DNA of 9,543 bases from the NCBI GenBank assembly GCA_049431945.1, contig JBMTDJ010000076.1, positions 1-9,543 of the forward strand, given 5' to 3'. Source of the DNA: Mxb001 sp049431945 (GTDB taxonomy: Bacteria > Actinomycetota > Actinomycetes > S36-B12). Below are positions 1 to 5,828 of the stretch, piece after piece. Made by a program: the position numbers and the translations under genes. A model generated the notes under the pieces. The model searched no databases and was not told where the DNA came from. It saw nothing but the letters and a program-made list of their open reading frames with translations. The first letter of the stretch is position 1. Each line of letters opens with the position of its first letter.

Positions 1-63
1 ATCAAGGAGGTCTTCGATCCGCGGGGAATTCTCAATCCTGGGAAGTCGCTGCCGCGCTGGTGA
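1..63 (+). CDS. C-terminal end of an FAD-linked oxidase (partial, 5' end outside window)
   Basis: The first 63 bases read in frame 1 as 20 residues, IKEVFDPRGILNPGKSLPRW, followed by a TGA stop at 61-63. The pattern 'hydrophobic-K-x-x-F-DP-x-G-I-LNPGK' is the typical end of the C-terminal domain of FAD-binding oxidases of the glycolate oxidase / D-lactate dehydrogenase / alkyl-DHAP synthase type (FAD-oxidase C superfamily), flavoenzymes that oxidise 2-hydroxy acids or related substrates. Nothing upstream is visible, so substrate and subfamily cannot be assigned. The last 32 bases overlap the 3' end of the convergent transporter gene on the other strand, so both C-termini are encoded in the same DNA. 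Confidence 0.65.
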   Translation: MKEVFDPRGILNPGKSLPRW

Positions 64-1228
64 CAGCCGTGTCGGGATCCTCCGGCGGCGGATGGCCCGG
101 CAGCGGATGCTCGGGGTCACGGTTCGTGAGGTACTTGAGCACCCGGTAGATGGAGGCTCCGATCGGCACGGCGACGAGTGCTCCGATGATGCCGAGGAGG
201 ATCGAGCCGATGGCGATGAGAATGATGATGGCTAGCGGGTTGAGGCTCACCGCCTTGCCCATGACGAGGGGCTGCAGCACATCGCCATCGAAGGACCCCA
301 CGACAACGGTGAGCCCGATCACCAGGATCGCGACGACCGGACCTCTCTCGGCGAGGGCGACGATGGCGGCAAAGAAGGTCGCGATGGGTGCGCCGATCAC
401 GGGGATGAACGCCCCGAAGAAGACGATGGCAGCGAGGGCGGGTGCCATGGGCACCTGGAGGATGAGCAGGCCGATGAAGACCAGGATCGAATCGCACAGT
501 GCGACGACCACGGTGCCGCGGGTGTAGCCCGACAGCGAGTCCCAGGCAAGGTGGCCGGAGGTGTCCACGTAGGGGCGTGACCGGGTGGGCATCCAGCTGA
601 TGACCCACTGCCAGATCGAATTGCGGGACATCATGAAGAAGATGACGCCGAAGATGAAGACCGAGCCGCCGAGGACGATGTCGCCTACTGAGCCAAGGGC
701 TGATGAGCCGATGTCGAGTGCGAAGTTCTTGCCCCAGTTCTCGACCTCGGTGACGTAGCCGCTGAAGTCGTCATCGGAGAGGTTGAGCGGCGGACCCGAT
801 GCCCACGTCTGAATCTCGCTGAAGGACTGCTGGATCGACTTCGACAGGGCCGGTGCCTCGTTGATGATCGAGTTGATGACGATCCACAGCACGACGACGA
901 CCGCGACGCCGATGATGATGATGGCCAGGACCATCGCGATGGCTCTGTGCAGATGCGCGCGCCTGTGGAGGAAGGACATGATGGGCGAGGCGAGTGCGGT
1001 GAAGAACGCTGCGAGGAAGAGCGCGACAAGGACGACAGCGATCTGGCCCATGATGAGGAACAGGACGCCGAATCCGGCGAGGATGACCAGGACTCTCCAG
1101 GTCATCCCGGCCCAGACCTTCAAGGTCTCTGGGACTTGAACCGCGTTCGATCCGGGGTCACTCGGAGAGACGTCACCCGGAGGAGGCTCGGCAGCGATGT
1201 GGTCAGGCTCAGCGGGGGCATCGCTCAT
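32..1228 (-). CDS. AI-2E family transporter (PerM/YdiK/TqsA-like membrane protein)
   Basis: A 398-residue multi-pass membrane protein. After an acidic, proline-rich cytoplasmic N-terminus (about 1-38), hydrophobic segments lie near 43-80 (a helical pair), 95-121, 178-200, 236-270, 270-292, 296-312 and 328-362. The central soluble stretch (about 122-177) is typical of the AI-2E transporter family. Family signatures are FIPVIGAPI (274-282) and the segment 313-333 with QPLVMG and LNPLA, followed by a GIIGALVAVP turn (347-355). Family members have been linked to autoinducer-2 export, Na+/H+ antiport or undefined export; the substrate here cannot be read from sequence. The ATG at 1226-1228 is chosen because a TAGGGT box lies 6 bases upstream, which fits a leaderless mRNA. 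It follows the VOC gene by 23 bases on the same strand, so it may also be cotranscribed. Confidence 0.88.
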   Translation of the reverse strand: MSDAPAEPDHIAAEPPPGDVSPSDPGSNAVQVPETLKVWAGMTWRVLVILAGFGVLFLIMGQIAVVLVALFLAAFFTALASPIMSFLHRRAHLHRAIAMVLAIIIIGVAVVVVLWIVINSIINEAPALSKSIQQSFSEIQTWASGPPLNLSDDDFSGYVTEVENWGKNFALDIGSSALGSVGDIVLGGSVFIFGVIFFMMSRNSIWQWVISWMPTRSRPYVDTSGHLAWDSLSGYTRGTVVVALCDSILVFIGLLILQVPMAPALAAIVFFGAFIPVIGAPIATFFAAIVALAERGPVVAILVIGLTVVVGSFDGDVLQPLVMGKAVSLNPLAIIILIAIGSILLGIIGALVAVPIGASIYRVLKYLTNRDPEHPLPGHPPPEDPDTAVTSAAATSQD

Positions 1229-1233
1229 GCCCG

Positions 1234-1245
1234 GACCCTAGCGGC
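1234..1245 (-). promoter_or_regulatory. -10 element (TAGGGT) placing the AI-2E transporter start at +1 (leaderless)
   Basis: On the minus strand GCCGCTAGGGTC (1245 down to 1234) contains TAGGGT at 1240-1235, a TANNNT -10 box. Six bases separate it from the ATG, the distance expected if transcription starts at the A of the start codon. No convincing Shine-Dalgarno lies between the box and the ATG, and no clear -35 was found. The same 12-mer occurs in opposite orientation at 1945-1956, in front of the divergent membrane-protein gene. Confidence 0.45.
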
Positions 1246-1251
1246 CCTGGG

Positions 1252-1872
1252 TCAGTCGATGCGGACGAAACCCCGGGGAGTGTCGAAGCCGCAGGCCACG
1301 ATGCCCGGCTCGTCGTCCGTCACCCAGGTGATCTCGGACGGGGCTTGCGAGCCACCGAGCCAGGTGGAGAGGGTGGCGGCGTCGCCGCTCATCTCGATCG
1401 AGGTGAGCGCGACCGGGCCGCCGTCGCACGCAGGGTGGCACTCCTCGGTCTGCCACTCGACGAAGTAGGGCAGTTGGGGGTCGTCCATGAGGTCCAGCAC
1501 GCCGATCTGGCGCCAGCGGAGCTCGGCCCCGTCGGGGCGGATGCGATGTCCGGCAACGCTGCCGCGTCCGAGTTGAGCCTCGACTGACGTGATGTCATCG
1601 ACAGCCAGGACCCAGCCCAGCCAGCCGCCGCCCTCCTCCGCGCGATGGCGTACCGCGCGTCCGAACGGCGCCTTCTCGGCCGCGGGATGGTCGAGGGCGG
1701 CGACGACCTCAACGTAGACGTCGTTGGCGAGGGGGAGGATGAAGTTGCGAGTGCCGAACGAGGGATGGATCCCGCCGTCGACGAAGGCTGAGCCGAGTTC
1801 TGACCCGATGCGCTGGACGACCTCGGCGAGTTCGCCGGGGGCGCAGGCGTAGGAGACATGATCGAGTCGCAT
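1252..1872 (-). CDS. VOC superfamily / glyoxalase-like domain protein
   Basis: A 206-residue protein that looks like a two-module vicinal-oxygen-chelate fold of the Glyoxalase_3-like (PF13468-type) group. It opens with MRLDHV, where the His at residue 5 is in the usual first metal-ligand position. The run GGIHPSFGTRNFILPLA (33-49) followed by YVEVVAALDHP (53-63, Glu55) is the common 'GG-x-H-x-x-x-GT-x-N ... Y-x-E-h' pattern, and PYFVEW (135-140, Glu139) could supply the last ligand. VOC proteins act as lyases, isomerases, dioxygenases or drug-binding proteins, so the reaction is not predictable. The start is supported by LDHV falling right at the N-terminus and a weak AGGA about eight bases upstream. 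It is the first gene of the minus-strand pair with the AI-2E transporter; no functional link is evident. Confidence 0.8.
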   Translation of the reverse strand: MRLDHVSYACAPGELAEVVQRIGSELGSAFVDGGIHPSFGTRNFILPLANDVYVEVVAALDHPAAEKAPFGRAVRHRAEEGGGWLGWVLAVDDITSVEAQLGRGSVAGHRIRPDGAELRWRQIGVLDLMDDPQLPYFVEWQTEECHPACDGGPVALTSIEMSGDAATLSTWLGGSQAPSEITWVTDDEPGIVACGFDTPRGFVRID

Positions 1873-1944
1873 GGCTGCATCCTGTCAATGGCCCGACAGC
1901 CGCGGGAACCCACCCCCGGGATGCCCCGCACGAGCGGCCTCCTT

Positions 1945-1974
1945 GCCGCTAGGGTCGTGGCCGACCTTGGAGGG
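1945..1974 (+). promoter_or_regulatory. -10 box and Shine-Dalgarno for the LPG-synthase-TM gene
   Basis: TAGGGT at 1950-1955 is a TANNNT -10 box that would start transcription near 1962-1963. GGAGGG at 1969-1974 is a good Shine-Dalgarno just before the GTG at 1978. The overlapping ATG at 1976 is followed at once by TGA and cannot be the start. The short leader (about 15 bases) fits actinobacterial promoters. A clear -35 is not visible. The rest of the 105-base divergent gap (1873-1977) shows nothing else I can name. Confidence 0.5.
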
Positions 1975-1977
1975 CAT

Positions 1978-3132
1978 GTGAGCGAGACAACGGACCCGAC
2001 ACCGGCCGCGGGGGCACCGGACGATCTGCCGGCCACGGCCGCTCCGCCCACGGCAGCGCTCGACAAGAAGAAGTCGATCATCCTCGGGGTTATCGGCCTT
2101 GTGTTCATCGTCTTCATCTTCGTGCGCGTCATCCCGCAGGTGACCGGGTCGGGCTATCAGCAGGCATTCGCCGAACTCGCGGACATGACGCCCATCGCGC
2201 TCATCATCATTGCGGTGACCGTCGTGCTCTATCTCGTGGCATACGGCTTCCCCTTCATGGCAGCGACCCCGGGCCTGAAGTACTGGCCCTCTCAGCAGGT
2301 GAACCAGGCGGCATTCGCGATCTCCAACGGCGTGCCGGCGGGTGGGGCGTTCGGTCTCGCGGTCCAGTACGCGATGCTCGCGTCCTACCGCATCTCGGGG
2401 TCTGCCGCGACCGCGGCCATCACGGCGGTGGGACTGTGGAGCATCTTCGTCAGCCTGGGCCTTCCCATCCTGGGTGTTGCTGCGCTCAGCATCGCGGGCG
2501 GCAACAGCAGCTACAACTGGGTGGCCCCCCTGGGCATGGGGATCCTGGTCGTAGTCATCGTGGGCTTCGTGCTCATCATGCGCAGCCCCAAGCTCGCCGT
2601 TGCCATCGGCAACCTGGGCAACAAACTCATCAATCCGTTGCGCGGGCGCATCTCGAAACTCAAGGATCTGGATCTCGTCAAGCCGATCTCAAAGTTCCGC
2701 TCGGACATGTACGACGTCCTTCGGCGACGCTGGCTCGTCCTCACCGTGGCGCAGCTCGCCGTCATCCTCACGCAGTTCGCGATCTTCTACGCCGCCCTCC
2801 GCGGCGTCGAGGGATGGGATGCGAACAACGGCACCTCACCGCTTGCGGCCTTCGCGGCTTTCGCCACAAGCCAGATCATGCTCATGGTGCCCATCACGCC
2901 AGGTGGCCTCGGCACGACCGATGCGCTCATGATCGCTCTGCTGCAGAGCATGGGTGTCACGGGTTCGGTTGCCCAGGCGGCGGACGTCGTGTGGCGCATG
3001 GCTTCCTACCTGCCGCAGATCCTCATCGGCATCCTCGCCCTGGTCCTGTGGTTCCGCCGCGCCAACCGCGCGTTCGCAGGCGCCAAGCCCGCCGACCCCT
3101 CCGCACCCGGCGAGCCCGCCCCCGCCGCCTGA
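1978..3132 (+). CDS. Lysylphosphatidylglycerol synthase transmembrane domain / UPF0104 family membrane protein
   Basis: A 384-residue integral membrane protein matching the LPG_synthase_TM (PF03706) fold, the membrane module found in the flippase half of MprF and in many stand-alone proteins. A disordered Pro/Ala/Thr-rich N-terminus (1-30) is followed by hydrophobic helices near 33-52, 71-95, 145-175, 182-202, 252-273, 290-304 and 343-360. Family hallmarks are the NGVPAGGAFGLAVQY region (117-131), PITPGGLGTTDA (305-316) and a conserved Arg (about 340) in VVWRMASYLPQ. There is no C-terminal aminoacyltransferase domain, so it is not a complete lysyl-PG synthase; a role in moving lipids or lipid-linked sugars is inference. 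The GTG start is chosen for its GGAGGG Shine-Dalgarno and because the longer reading upstream runs through the promoter. The SGNH hydrolase gene follows after only 7 bases, so an operon is likely. Confidence 0.85.
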   Translation: MSETTDPTPAAGAPDDLPATAAPPTAALDKKKSIILGVIGLVFIVFIFVRVIPQVTGSGYQQAFAELADMTPIALIIIAVTVVLYLVAYGFPFMAATPGLKYWPSQQVNQAAFAISNGVPAGGAFGLAVQYAMLASYRISGSAATAAITAVGLWSIFVSLGLPILGVAALSIAGGNSSYNWVAPLGMGILVVVIVGFVLIMRSPKLAVAIGNLGNKLINPLRGRISKLKDLDLVKPISKFRSDMYDVLRRRWLVLTVAQLAVILTQFAIFYAALRGVEGWDANNGTSPLAAFAAFATSQIMLMVPITPGGLGTTDALMIALLQSMGVTGSVAQAADVVWRMASYLPQILIGILALVLWFRRANRAFAGAKPADPSAPGEPAPAA

Positions 3133-3139
3133 TTCGCCC

Positions 3140-3925
3140 ATGTGGTCCCGCTACGTCGCCCTCGGTGACAGCTTCACCGAGGGCCTGATGGACGTCACCG
3201 GTCCAGCGGGCCGGCGCGTCGGATGGGCCGATCGCGTCGCCGCGACCCTGGCGCGTCGATCCCCGGGGCTGGCATACGCGAATCTTGCTGTGCGCGGCAA
3301 GCTCATTGGGCAGGTGCTCGACGACCAGGTGCCCGCGGCGTGCGCCTTGCAGCCGGATCTGGTGACCCTGGCAGCCGGTGTCAACGACGCCCTTCGACGG
3401 TCCTACGACCTGCATGCCTCGGCGACCGCTTTAGAGAATGCCGTCCGCGCCCTGCGCGGCACGGGTGCTGATGTCGTGCTCTTCTGCTTCGGTGATCCAT
3501 CACGCCGGTCATCGGTCATGGGTTCGGTGTCGGGTCGCATCTCGCGTGCCAACGATGCGACCAAAGCGATCGCCGCGGTGTACGGCTGCCGCGTGGTCGA
3601 TTTCTGGGGAGCAGCCGCGTTCGACGACGACGTCTACTGGGATGAGGACCGCCTTCACCTGTCCCCTCAGGGTCACGAACTCGCCGCACGAGCAGTCCTG
3701 GAGGAGCTCGGCCTGGGTTCGGACTCGTGGCGCACGCCGATTCACCCGGGGATCCCGGCCTCCGCCCTCGCCCGTGTGAGCGGCCATGCCGCATGGGTCG
3801 GACGACACTTCGGCCCCTGGCTGGGCAGGCGACTGCGCGGTCGCAGTTCGGGGGACGGCGTCGTGGCCAAGCAGCCCGCGTGGGGTCCGCCGCCTCCGGA
3901 TGCGTACGCGGTCGACCGCCCCTAG
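3140..3925 (+). CDS. SGNH/GDSL-type esterase or hydrolase
   Basis: A 261-residue SGNH hydrolase. Block I is ALGDSFTEG with nucleophile Ser11; a block II Gly lies in RGKLIGQ (53-57 region); block III is GVND (80-83, Asn82 for the oxyanion hole); block V is DRLHLSPQGH with Asp170 and His173. All catalytic blocks are present, so it should be active on esters or thioesters: lipids, acylated sugars or peptidoglycan/O-acetyl groups are all possible. No signal peptide is seen (the protein opens MWSRYVALGDS), implying a cytoplasmic location. About 80 residues follow block V, ending in a Pro-rich tail. The ATG at 3140 puts block I at the N-terminus, as is usual. There is no good Shine-Dalgarno, and only 7 bases separate it from the upstream stop, so translation is probably coupled to the membrane-protein gene. 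Confidence 0.88.
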   Translation: MWSRYVALGDSFTEGLMDVTGPAGRRVGWADRVAATLARRSPGLAYANLAVRGKLIGQVLDDQVPAACALQPDLVTLAAGVNDALRRSYDLHASATALENAVRALRGTGADVVLFCFGDPSRRSSVMGSVSGRISRANDATKAIAAVYGCRVVDFWGAAAFDDDVYWDEDRLHLSPQGHELAARAVLEELGLGSDSWRTPIHPGIPASALARVSGHAAWVGRHFGPWLGRRLRGRSSGDGVVAKQPAWGPPPPDAYAVDRP

Positions 3926-3928
3926 ACT
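3923..3928 (+). promoter_or_regulatory. Candidate -10 (TAGACT) for the GreA-like gene
   Basis: TAGACT overlaps the stop codon of the SGNH gene and fits the TANNNT pattern. Transcription from near 3935 would give a leader of about 164 bases before the ATG at 4099. No good -35 was found at 16-18 bases upstream, so this is a weak call. Confidence 0.3.
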
Positions 3929-3940
3929 TACCCGCACAGA

Positions 3941-3992
3941 AGGGGAGTACCCCCTCGCCGTGGGTTCGTCATCACGGGGCCGCCGCGGCCCC
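3941..3992 (+). other. GC-rich hairpins in the leader of the GreA-like gene (possible terminator or structured 5' UTR)
   Basis: Two inverted repeats sit here: AGGGG (3941-3945) with CCCCT (3951-3955) around a 5-base loop, and GGGGCCG (3976-3982) with CGGCCCC (3986-3992) around a 3-base loop. Neither is followed by a T-run, so if they end the upstream operon they do so without a classical U-tract. Otherwise they are part of a structured 5' leader. They share the 173-base gap 3926-4098 with the SD-masking hairpin described separately. Confidence 0.4.
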
Positions 3993-4061
3993 CGGGCCCA
4001 TGGGTCGGCACCACTCGGCAGGACGGCCAAGCCCCTGTCGGGCGCAGTCGGCGGCGGGAGA

Positions 4062-4093
4062 CCTTCGGTAGCGAGTTCGCTCGCCCGAAGGAG
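4062..4093 (+). promoter_or_regulatory. Hairpin that masks the Shine-Dalgarno of the GreA-like gene
   Basis: CCTTCGG (4062-4068) pairs perfectly with CCGAAGG (4085-4091). Inside, GCGAG (4071-4075) pairs with CTCGC (4080-4084) around a TTCG tetraloop, with only a TA bulge between the two stems: 12 base pairs in total. The Shine-Dalgarno AAGGAG (4088-4093), five bases before the ATG at 4099, has its first four bases in the 3' arm. The fold would therefore hold the ribosome-binding site closed unless it is opened by translation, a protein, temperature or a competing RNA. The structure is directly visible; regulation is inferred. Confidence 0.6.
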
Positions 4094-4098
4094 ATGCC

Positions 4099-4581
4099 AT
4101 GTCCACGTTCCTCGCCCAAGACCCCCGCTCCGCCGCCAAGGCCGCGCCCGCGCTCACCGAGGCCGGGCGCCTCGCGCTTGAGGATCGCATCGAGCGTCTG
4201 CGCACGGATGTGCTCGATCCCTTGCGGCCGCACCTGATCGGACCTGAGCGTGACGAGCGCGATGTCGCCGAGTTCGAGCGGACTCTCGCGGAGATCGAGC
4301 GGCTCGACGCGGTCATCGCGGCCTCCGTCGCCCTCCCGACGCCACCCACCGGCAAGCGTGCCAAGGTCGCACCGGGAGCCCTGGTCGAGATTCGCGACGG
4401 TGCAGGTGAGAAGGTGCGCGTGCGCCCCGTTCACCCGGAGGAAGCGACGATCGACGACGAGCGCATCTCGTGGGATTCACCGCTCGGCCGGGCGCTGCTC
4501 GGTGCCGGGGTCGGCGACACCCTCACCGTGCCGTCGCCTCGCGGCGCTTGGACATGCGAAGTCCTGCGCATCTCCCGCTGA
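4099..4581 (+). CDS. GreA/GreB family transcription elongation factor-like protein (divergent paralogue)
   Basis: A 160-residue protein with the two-part Gre layout. An N-terminal charged helical region (about 18-77, a probable antiparallel coiled coil) is followed by a C-terminal FKBP-like domain (about 88-159) with APGALVEIRD (91-100), EEATI (114-118), ISWDSPLGRALLG (123-135) and GD (139-140). GreA binds RNA polymerase and puts its coiled coil into the secondary channel to stimulate cleavage of backtracked RNA. The usual tip motif of canonical GreA (DLSENAEY-like) is not preserved; the matching stretch reads GPERDERDVAEFE (48-60). It could keep acidic tip residues or act as a Gfh/Rnk-like competitor. 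The start has a strong AAGGAG Shine-Dalgarno buried in a hairpin. DUF4192 follows after 79 bases, probably from its own promoter. Confidence 0.8.
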   Translation: MSTFLAQDPRSAAKAAPALTEAGRLALEDRIERLRTDVLDPLRPHLIGPERDERDVAEFERTLAEIERLDAVIAASVALPTPPTGKRAKVAPGALVEIRDGAGEKVRVRPVHPEEATIDDERISWDSPLGRALLGAGVGDTLTVPSPRGAWTCEVLRISR

Positions 4582-4618
4582 GCACCTCCACAGGGTCGCG
4601 TTCGTCCACAGGTGGGGA

Positions 4619-4647
4619 TTGCCCCTGGCATCCGGTGCGCGTATCGC
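4619..4647 (+). promoter_or_regulatory. Candidate promoter for the DUF4192 gene (near-leaderless)
   Basis: TTGCCC (4619-4624) and TATCGC (4642-4647) are separated by 17 bases. Transcription would begin around 4654-4655, leaving only about six bases before the ATG at 4661. There is no Shine-Dalgarno before that ATG, which agrees with leaderless-type initiation. Both hexamers are imperfect. Confidence 0.4.
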
Positions 4648-4660
4648 TCAGCGTATCGGC

Positions 4661-5638
4661 ATGACACATGACGCCATCACCCTGAAGAGCATTCCCGACA
4701 TCGCGCTCGCTGCGCCCTTCATGCTCGGGTACTGGCCGGACTCCTCCGTGTGCGTCATCGTCATCGACGCTGACGGAGGAGTCCTGCTCATCATGCGCTG
4801 GCACATCGACGCACCCGATGTCCCGCCTCAGATCCCCCTCGCCGATGCGTCAGCGGCCCACGCATTCCACGTGGTCGTCTACCCGACGAGCGGGGTCGAT
4901 GCCGGTCCCGAACTCGGCGAGCAGGGGCCGTGGACGCGGGTGATCGACGAGATCGCAGCGCGGGGGATCCCGCTCGGACACCTTGTCCTGGCATCCCAAG
5001 ACCCCTCGGGCGTCGTGGCGGTGACCGGCGGTGCGGCCACCGGCATCTCCACCACCATGCACCTAGATAAGGAGTTGATCGCGGAGATTGGCGGCCGGTG
5101 GGATTTGGTCGGCTGGGTTGGGAGTCGCGCCGAGTACGTCGCAGACATCGCACCGGATCCCTATCTGGTTGAGGAGGTGGCAGCCGCCTTGCGCGACGCT
5201 GAGCCGATCGACGAGCAGCGGCGGGACGCCGCAATCGACACCGTCCTGGAGTCCCTCATTGCCGCGGACGTCACACCCCAGTCGATCGCCGGGATCATCG
5301 TGGGCCTGGCCGATATCCGCGTGCGCGACACAGTCCTGTGGGAGCTCATGCATGCCCATGTCGATGTGTGGTCGGAGGCTGCCGATTCCCTGGCTGAGGT
5401 CGTGTCCGGGTCTCCCGAGGATCACGTCGCAGCACCTGCGACCCTGCTGGCGATCCTGCGCTGGCAGCAAGGGGATGGCTCGCGTGCGGCCGCCGCGGTG
5501 GAGCGGGCCATCACCGCCGATCCCACGTACTCCCTCGCCGATCTCATCAACCGGTGCCTGCTCGTGGGGCTCCACCCCAACACCTGGGTCGAGAGCCTCG
5601 TGGGGCTCACCCGTGACGCATGTCGCCGGGCGGCCTAG
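4661..5638 (+). CDS. DUF4192 family protein
   Basis: A 325-residue soluble protein of the DUF4192 family, common in actinobacteria and without known function. The N-terminus shows the family's opening pattern: ITLKSIPDIALAAPFMLGYWP (6-26), then DSSVCVIVID (27-36), matching 'D-h-h-A-h-h-P-x-h-L-G-a-x-P-x-x-S-h-V'. The C-terminal part has LLAILRWQQGDGSRAAAAVERAI followed by DPTYSLADLI, the family's 'G-x-G-x-x-A-x-x-A-h-x-x-A-L-x-x-D-P-x-Y-x-L-A' signature, which resembles a TPR-like helical repeat. No signal peptide or membrane segment is evident. The ATG at 4661 is chosen because the family motif starts a few residues after it; longer in-frame readings run back into the GreA-like gene in another frame. 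The operon for methionine synthesis starts 308 bases downstream; no functional link is apparent. Confidence 0.85.
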   Translation: MTHDAITLKSIPDIALAAPFMLGYWPDSSVCVIVIDADGGVLLIMRWHIDAPDVPPQIPLADASAAHAFHVVVYPTSGVDAGPELGEQGPWTRVIDEIAARGIPLGHLVLASQDPSGVVAVTGGAATGISTTMHLDKELIAEIGGRWDLVGWVGSRAEYVADIAPDPYLVEEVAAALRDAEPIDEQRRDAAIDTVLESLIAADVTPQSIAGIIVGLADIRVRDTVLWELMHAHVDVWSEAADSLAEVVSGSPEDHVAAPATLLAILRWQQGDGSRAAAAVERAITADPTYSLADLINRCLLVGLHPNTWVESLVGLTRDACRRAA

Positions 5639-5647
5639 CGCCCCGGG

Positions 5648-5676
5648 TTGATGGCGCCGAAGTGCTTGTGTAATCT
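5648..5676 (+). promoter_or_regulatory. Promoter of the metY-metX operon
   Basis: TTGATG (5648-5653) and TAATCT (5671-5676) are separated by exactly 17 bases, close to the housekeeping sigma consensus. Transcription would start near 5683, at the first base of the SAM-IV aptamer. This makes the promoter and riboswitch assignments support each other. Confidence 0.65.
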
Positions 5677-5683
5677 CCTGCCC

Positions 5684-5792
5684 AGGTCATGAGCGCCAGC
5701 GTCAAGCCCCGGCTTGCTGGCCGGCAACCCTCCGACCGCGGTGGGGTGCTCCGGGTGAAGACCGGGCCTGCGAAGCAGGCAAGCGCGGGTCT
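5684..5792 (+). ncRNA. SAM-IV riboswitch aptamer
   Basis: The sequence follows the actinobacterial SAM-IV consensus as I remember it: the opening GGTCATGAGCGCCAGCGTCA, a CCGGCAACCCTCC core, GCGGTGGGGTGCTCCGGGTGA, and the ending GCAGGCAAGCGCGGGTC. Visible pairings are P1 GGTC (5685-5688) with GACC (5760-5763); P2 GCCAGC (5695-5700) with GCTGGC (5716-5721), capped by AAGC/GCTT (5704-5707/5712-5715); and a 3' hairpin GCCTGC (5766-5771) with GCAGGC (5775-5780) around GAA. SAM-IV RNAs bind S-adenosylmethionine and usually switch off methionine-synthesis genes, which fits metY and metX downstream. It differs from SAM-I by the downstream hairpin and pseudoknot arrangement. Confidence 0.88.
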
Positions 5793-5809
5793 TGCATAGG
5801 GCAAGACCC
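5787..5809 (+). promoter_or_regulatory. Hairpin overlapping the aptamer 3' end (likely riboswitch expression platform)
   Basis: GGGTCTTGC (5787-5795) pairs perfectly with GCAAGACCC (5801-5809) around the loop ATAGG. The 5' arm uses the last conserved bases of the SAM-IV aptamer, so full aptamer folding and this hairpin may exclude each other. A competing small hairpin GACC (5805-5808) with GGTC (5815-5818) is possible. No T-run follows, so a classical intrinsic terminator is unlikely; control of the downstream ribosome-binding site at 5819 or factor-dependent termination are alternatives. Confidence 0.5.
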
Positions 5810-5828
5810 CGGATGGTCGGAGGTCGCC

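Noticed and set aside
1883..1888. Perfect -35-like TTGACA on the minus strand before the VOC gene
   Set aside because: It lies only about 10 bases upstream of the VOC ATG, leaving no room for a -10 and +1. The VOC motif LDHV begins at residue 3, so a later start is unlikely.
1858..1977. N-terminal extension of the LPG-synthase-TM gene from the ATG at 1858
   Set aside because: The extension runs over the divergent promoter region and the TAGGGT box, overlaps the VOC start, and bypasses the GGAGGG-supported GTG at 1978.
2954..3139. Longer start for the SGNH hydrolase overlapping the membrane-protein gene
   Set aside because: The extra residues are a Ser/Pro/Arg-rich out-of-frame shadow of the upstream gene; the GDS block normally sits at the N-terminus, which fits the ATG at 3140.
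3941..3955. Classical intrinsic terminator after the SGNH gene
   Set aside because: The stem is only five base pairs and no T-run follows, so it was listed only as a generic hairpin.
5687..5792. SAM-I (S-box) riboswitch instead of SAM-IV
   Set aside because: Core bases are shared, but the 3' hairpin GCCTGC/GCAGGC followed by AAGCGCGGGTC and the short P1 match the SAM-IV arrangement in actinobacteria. A covariance-model scan would confirm the class.
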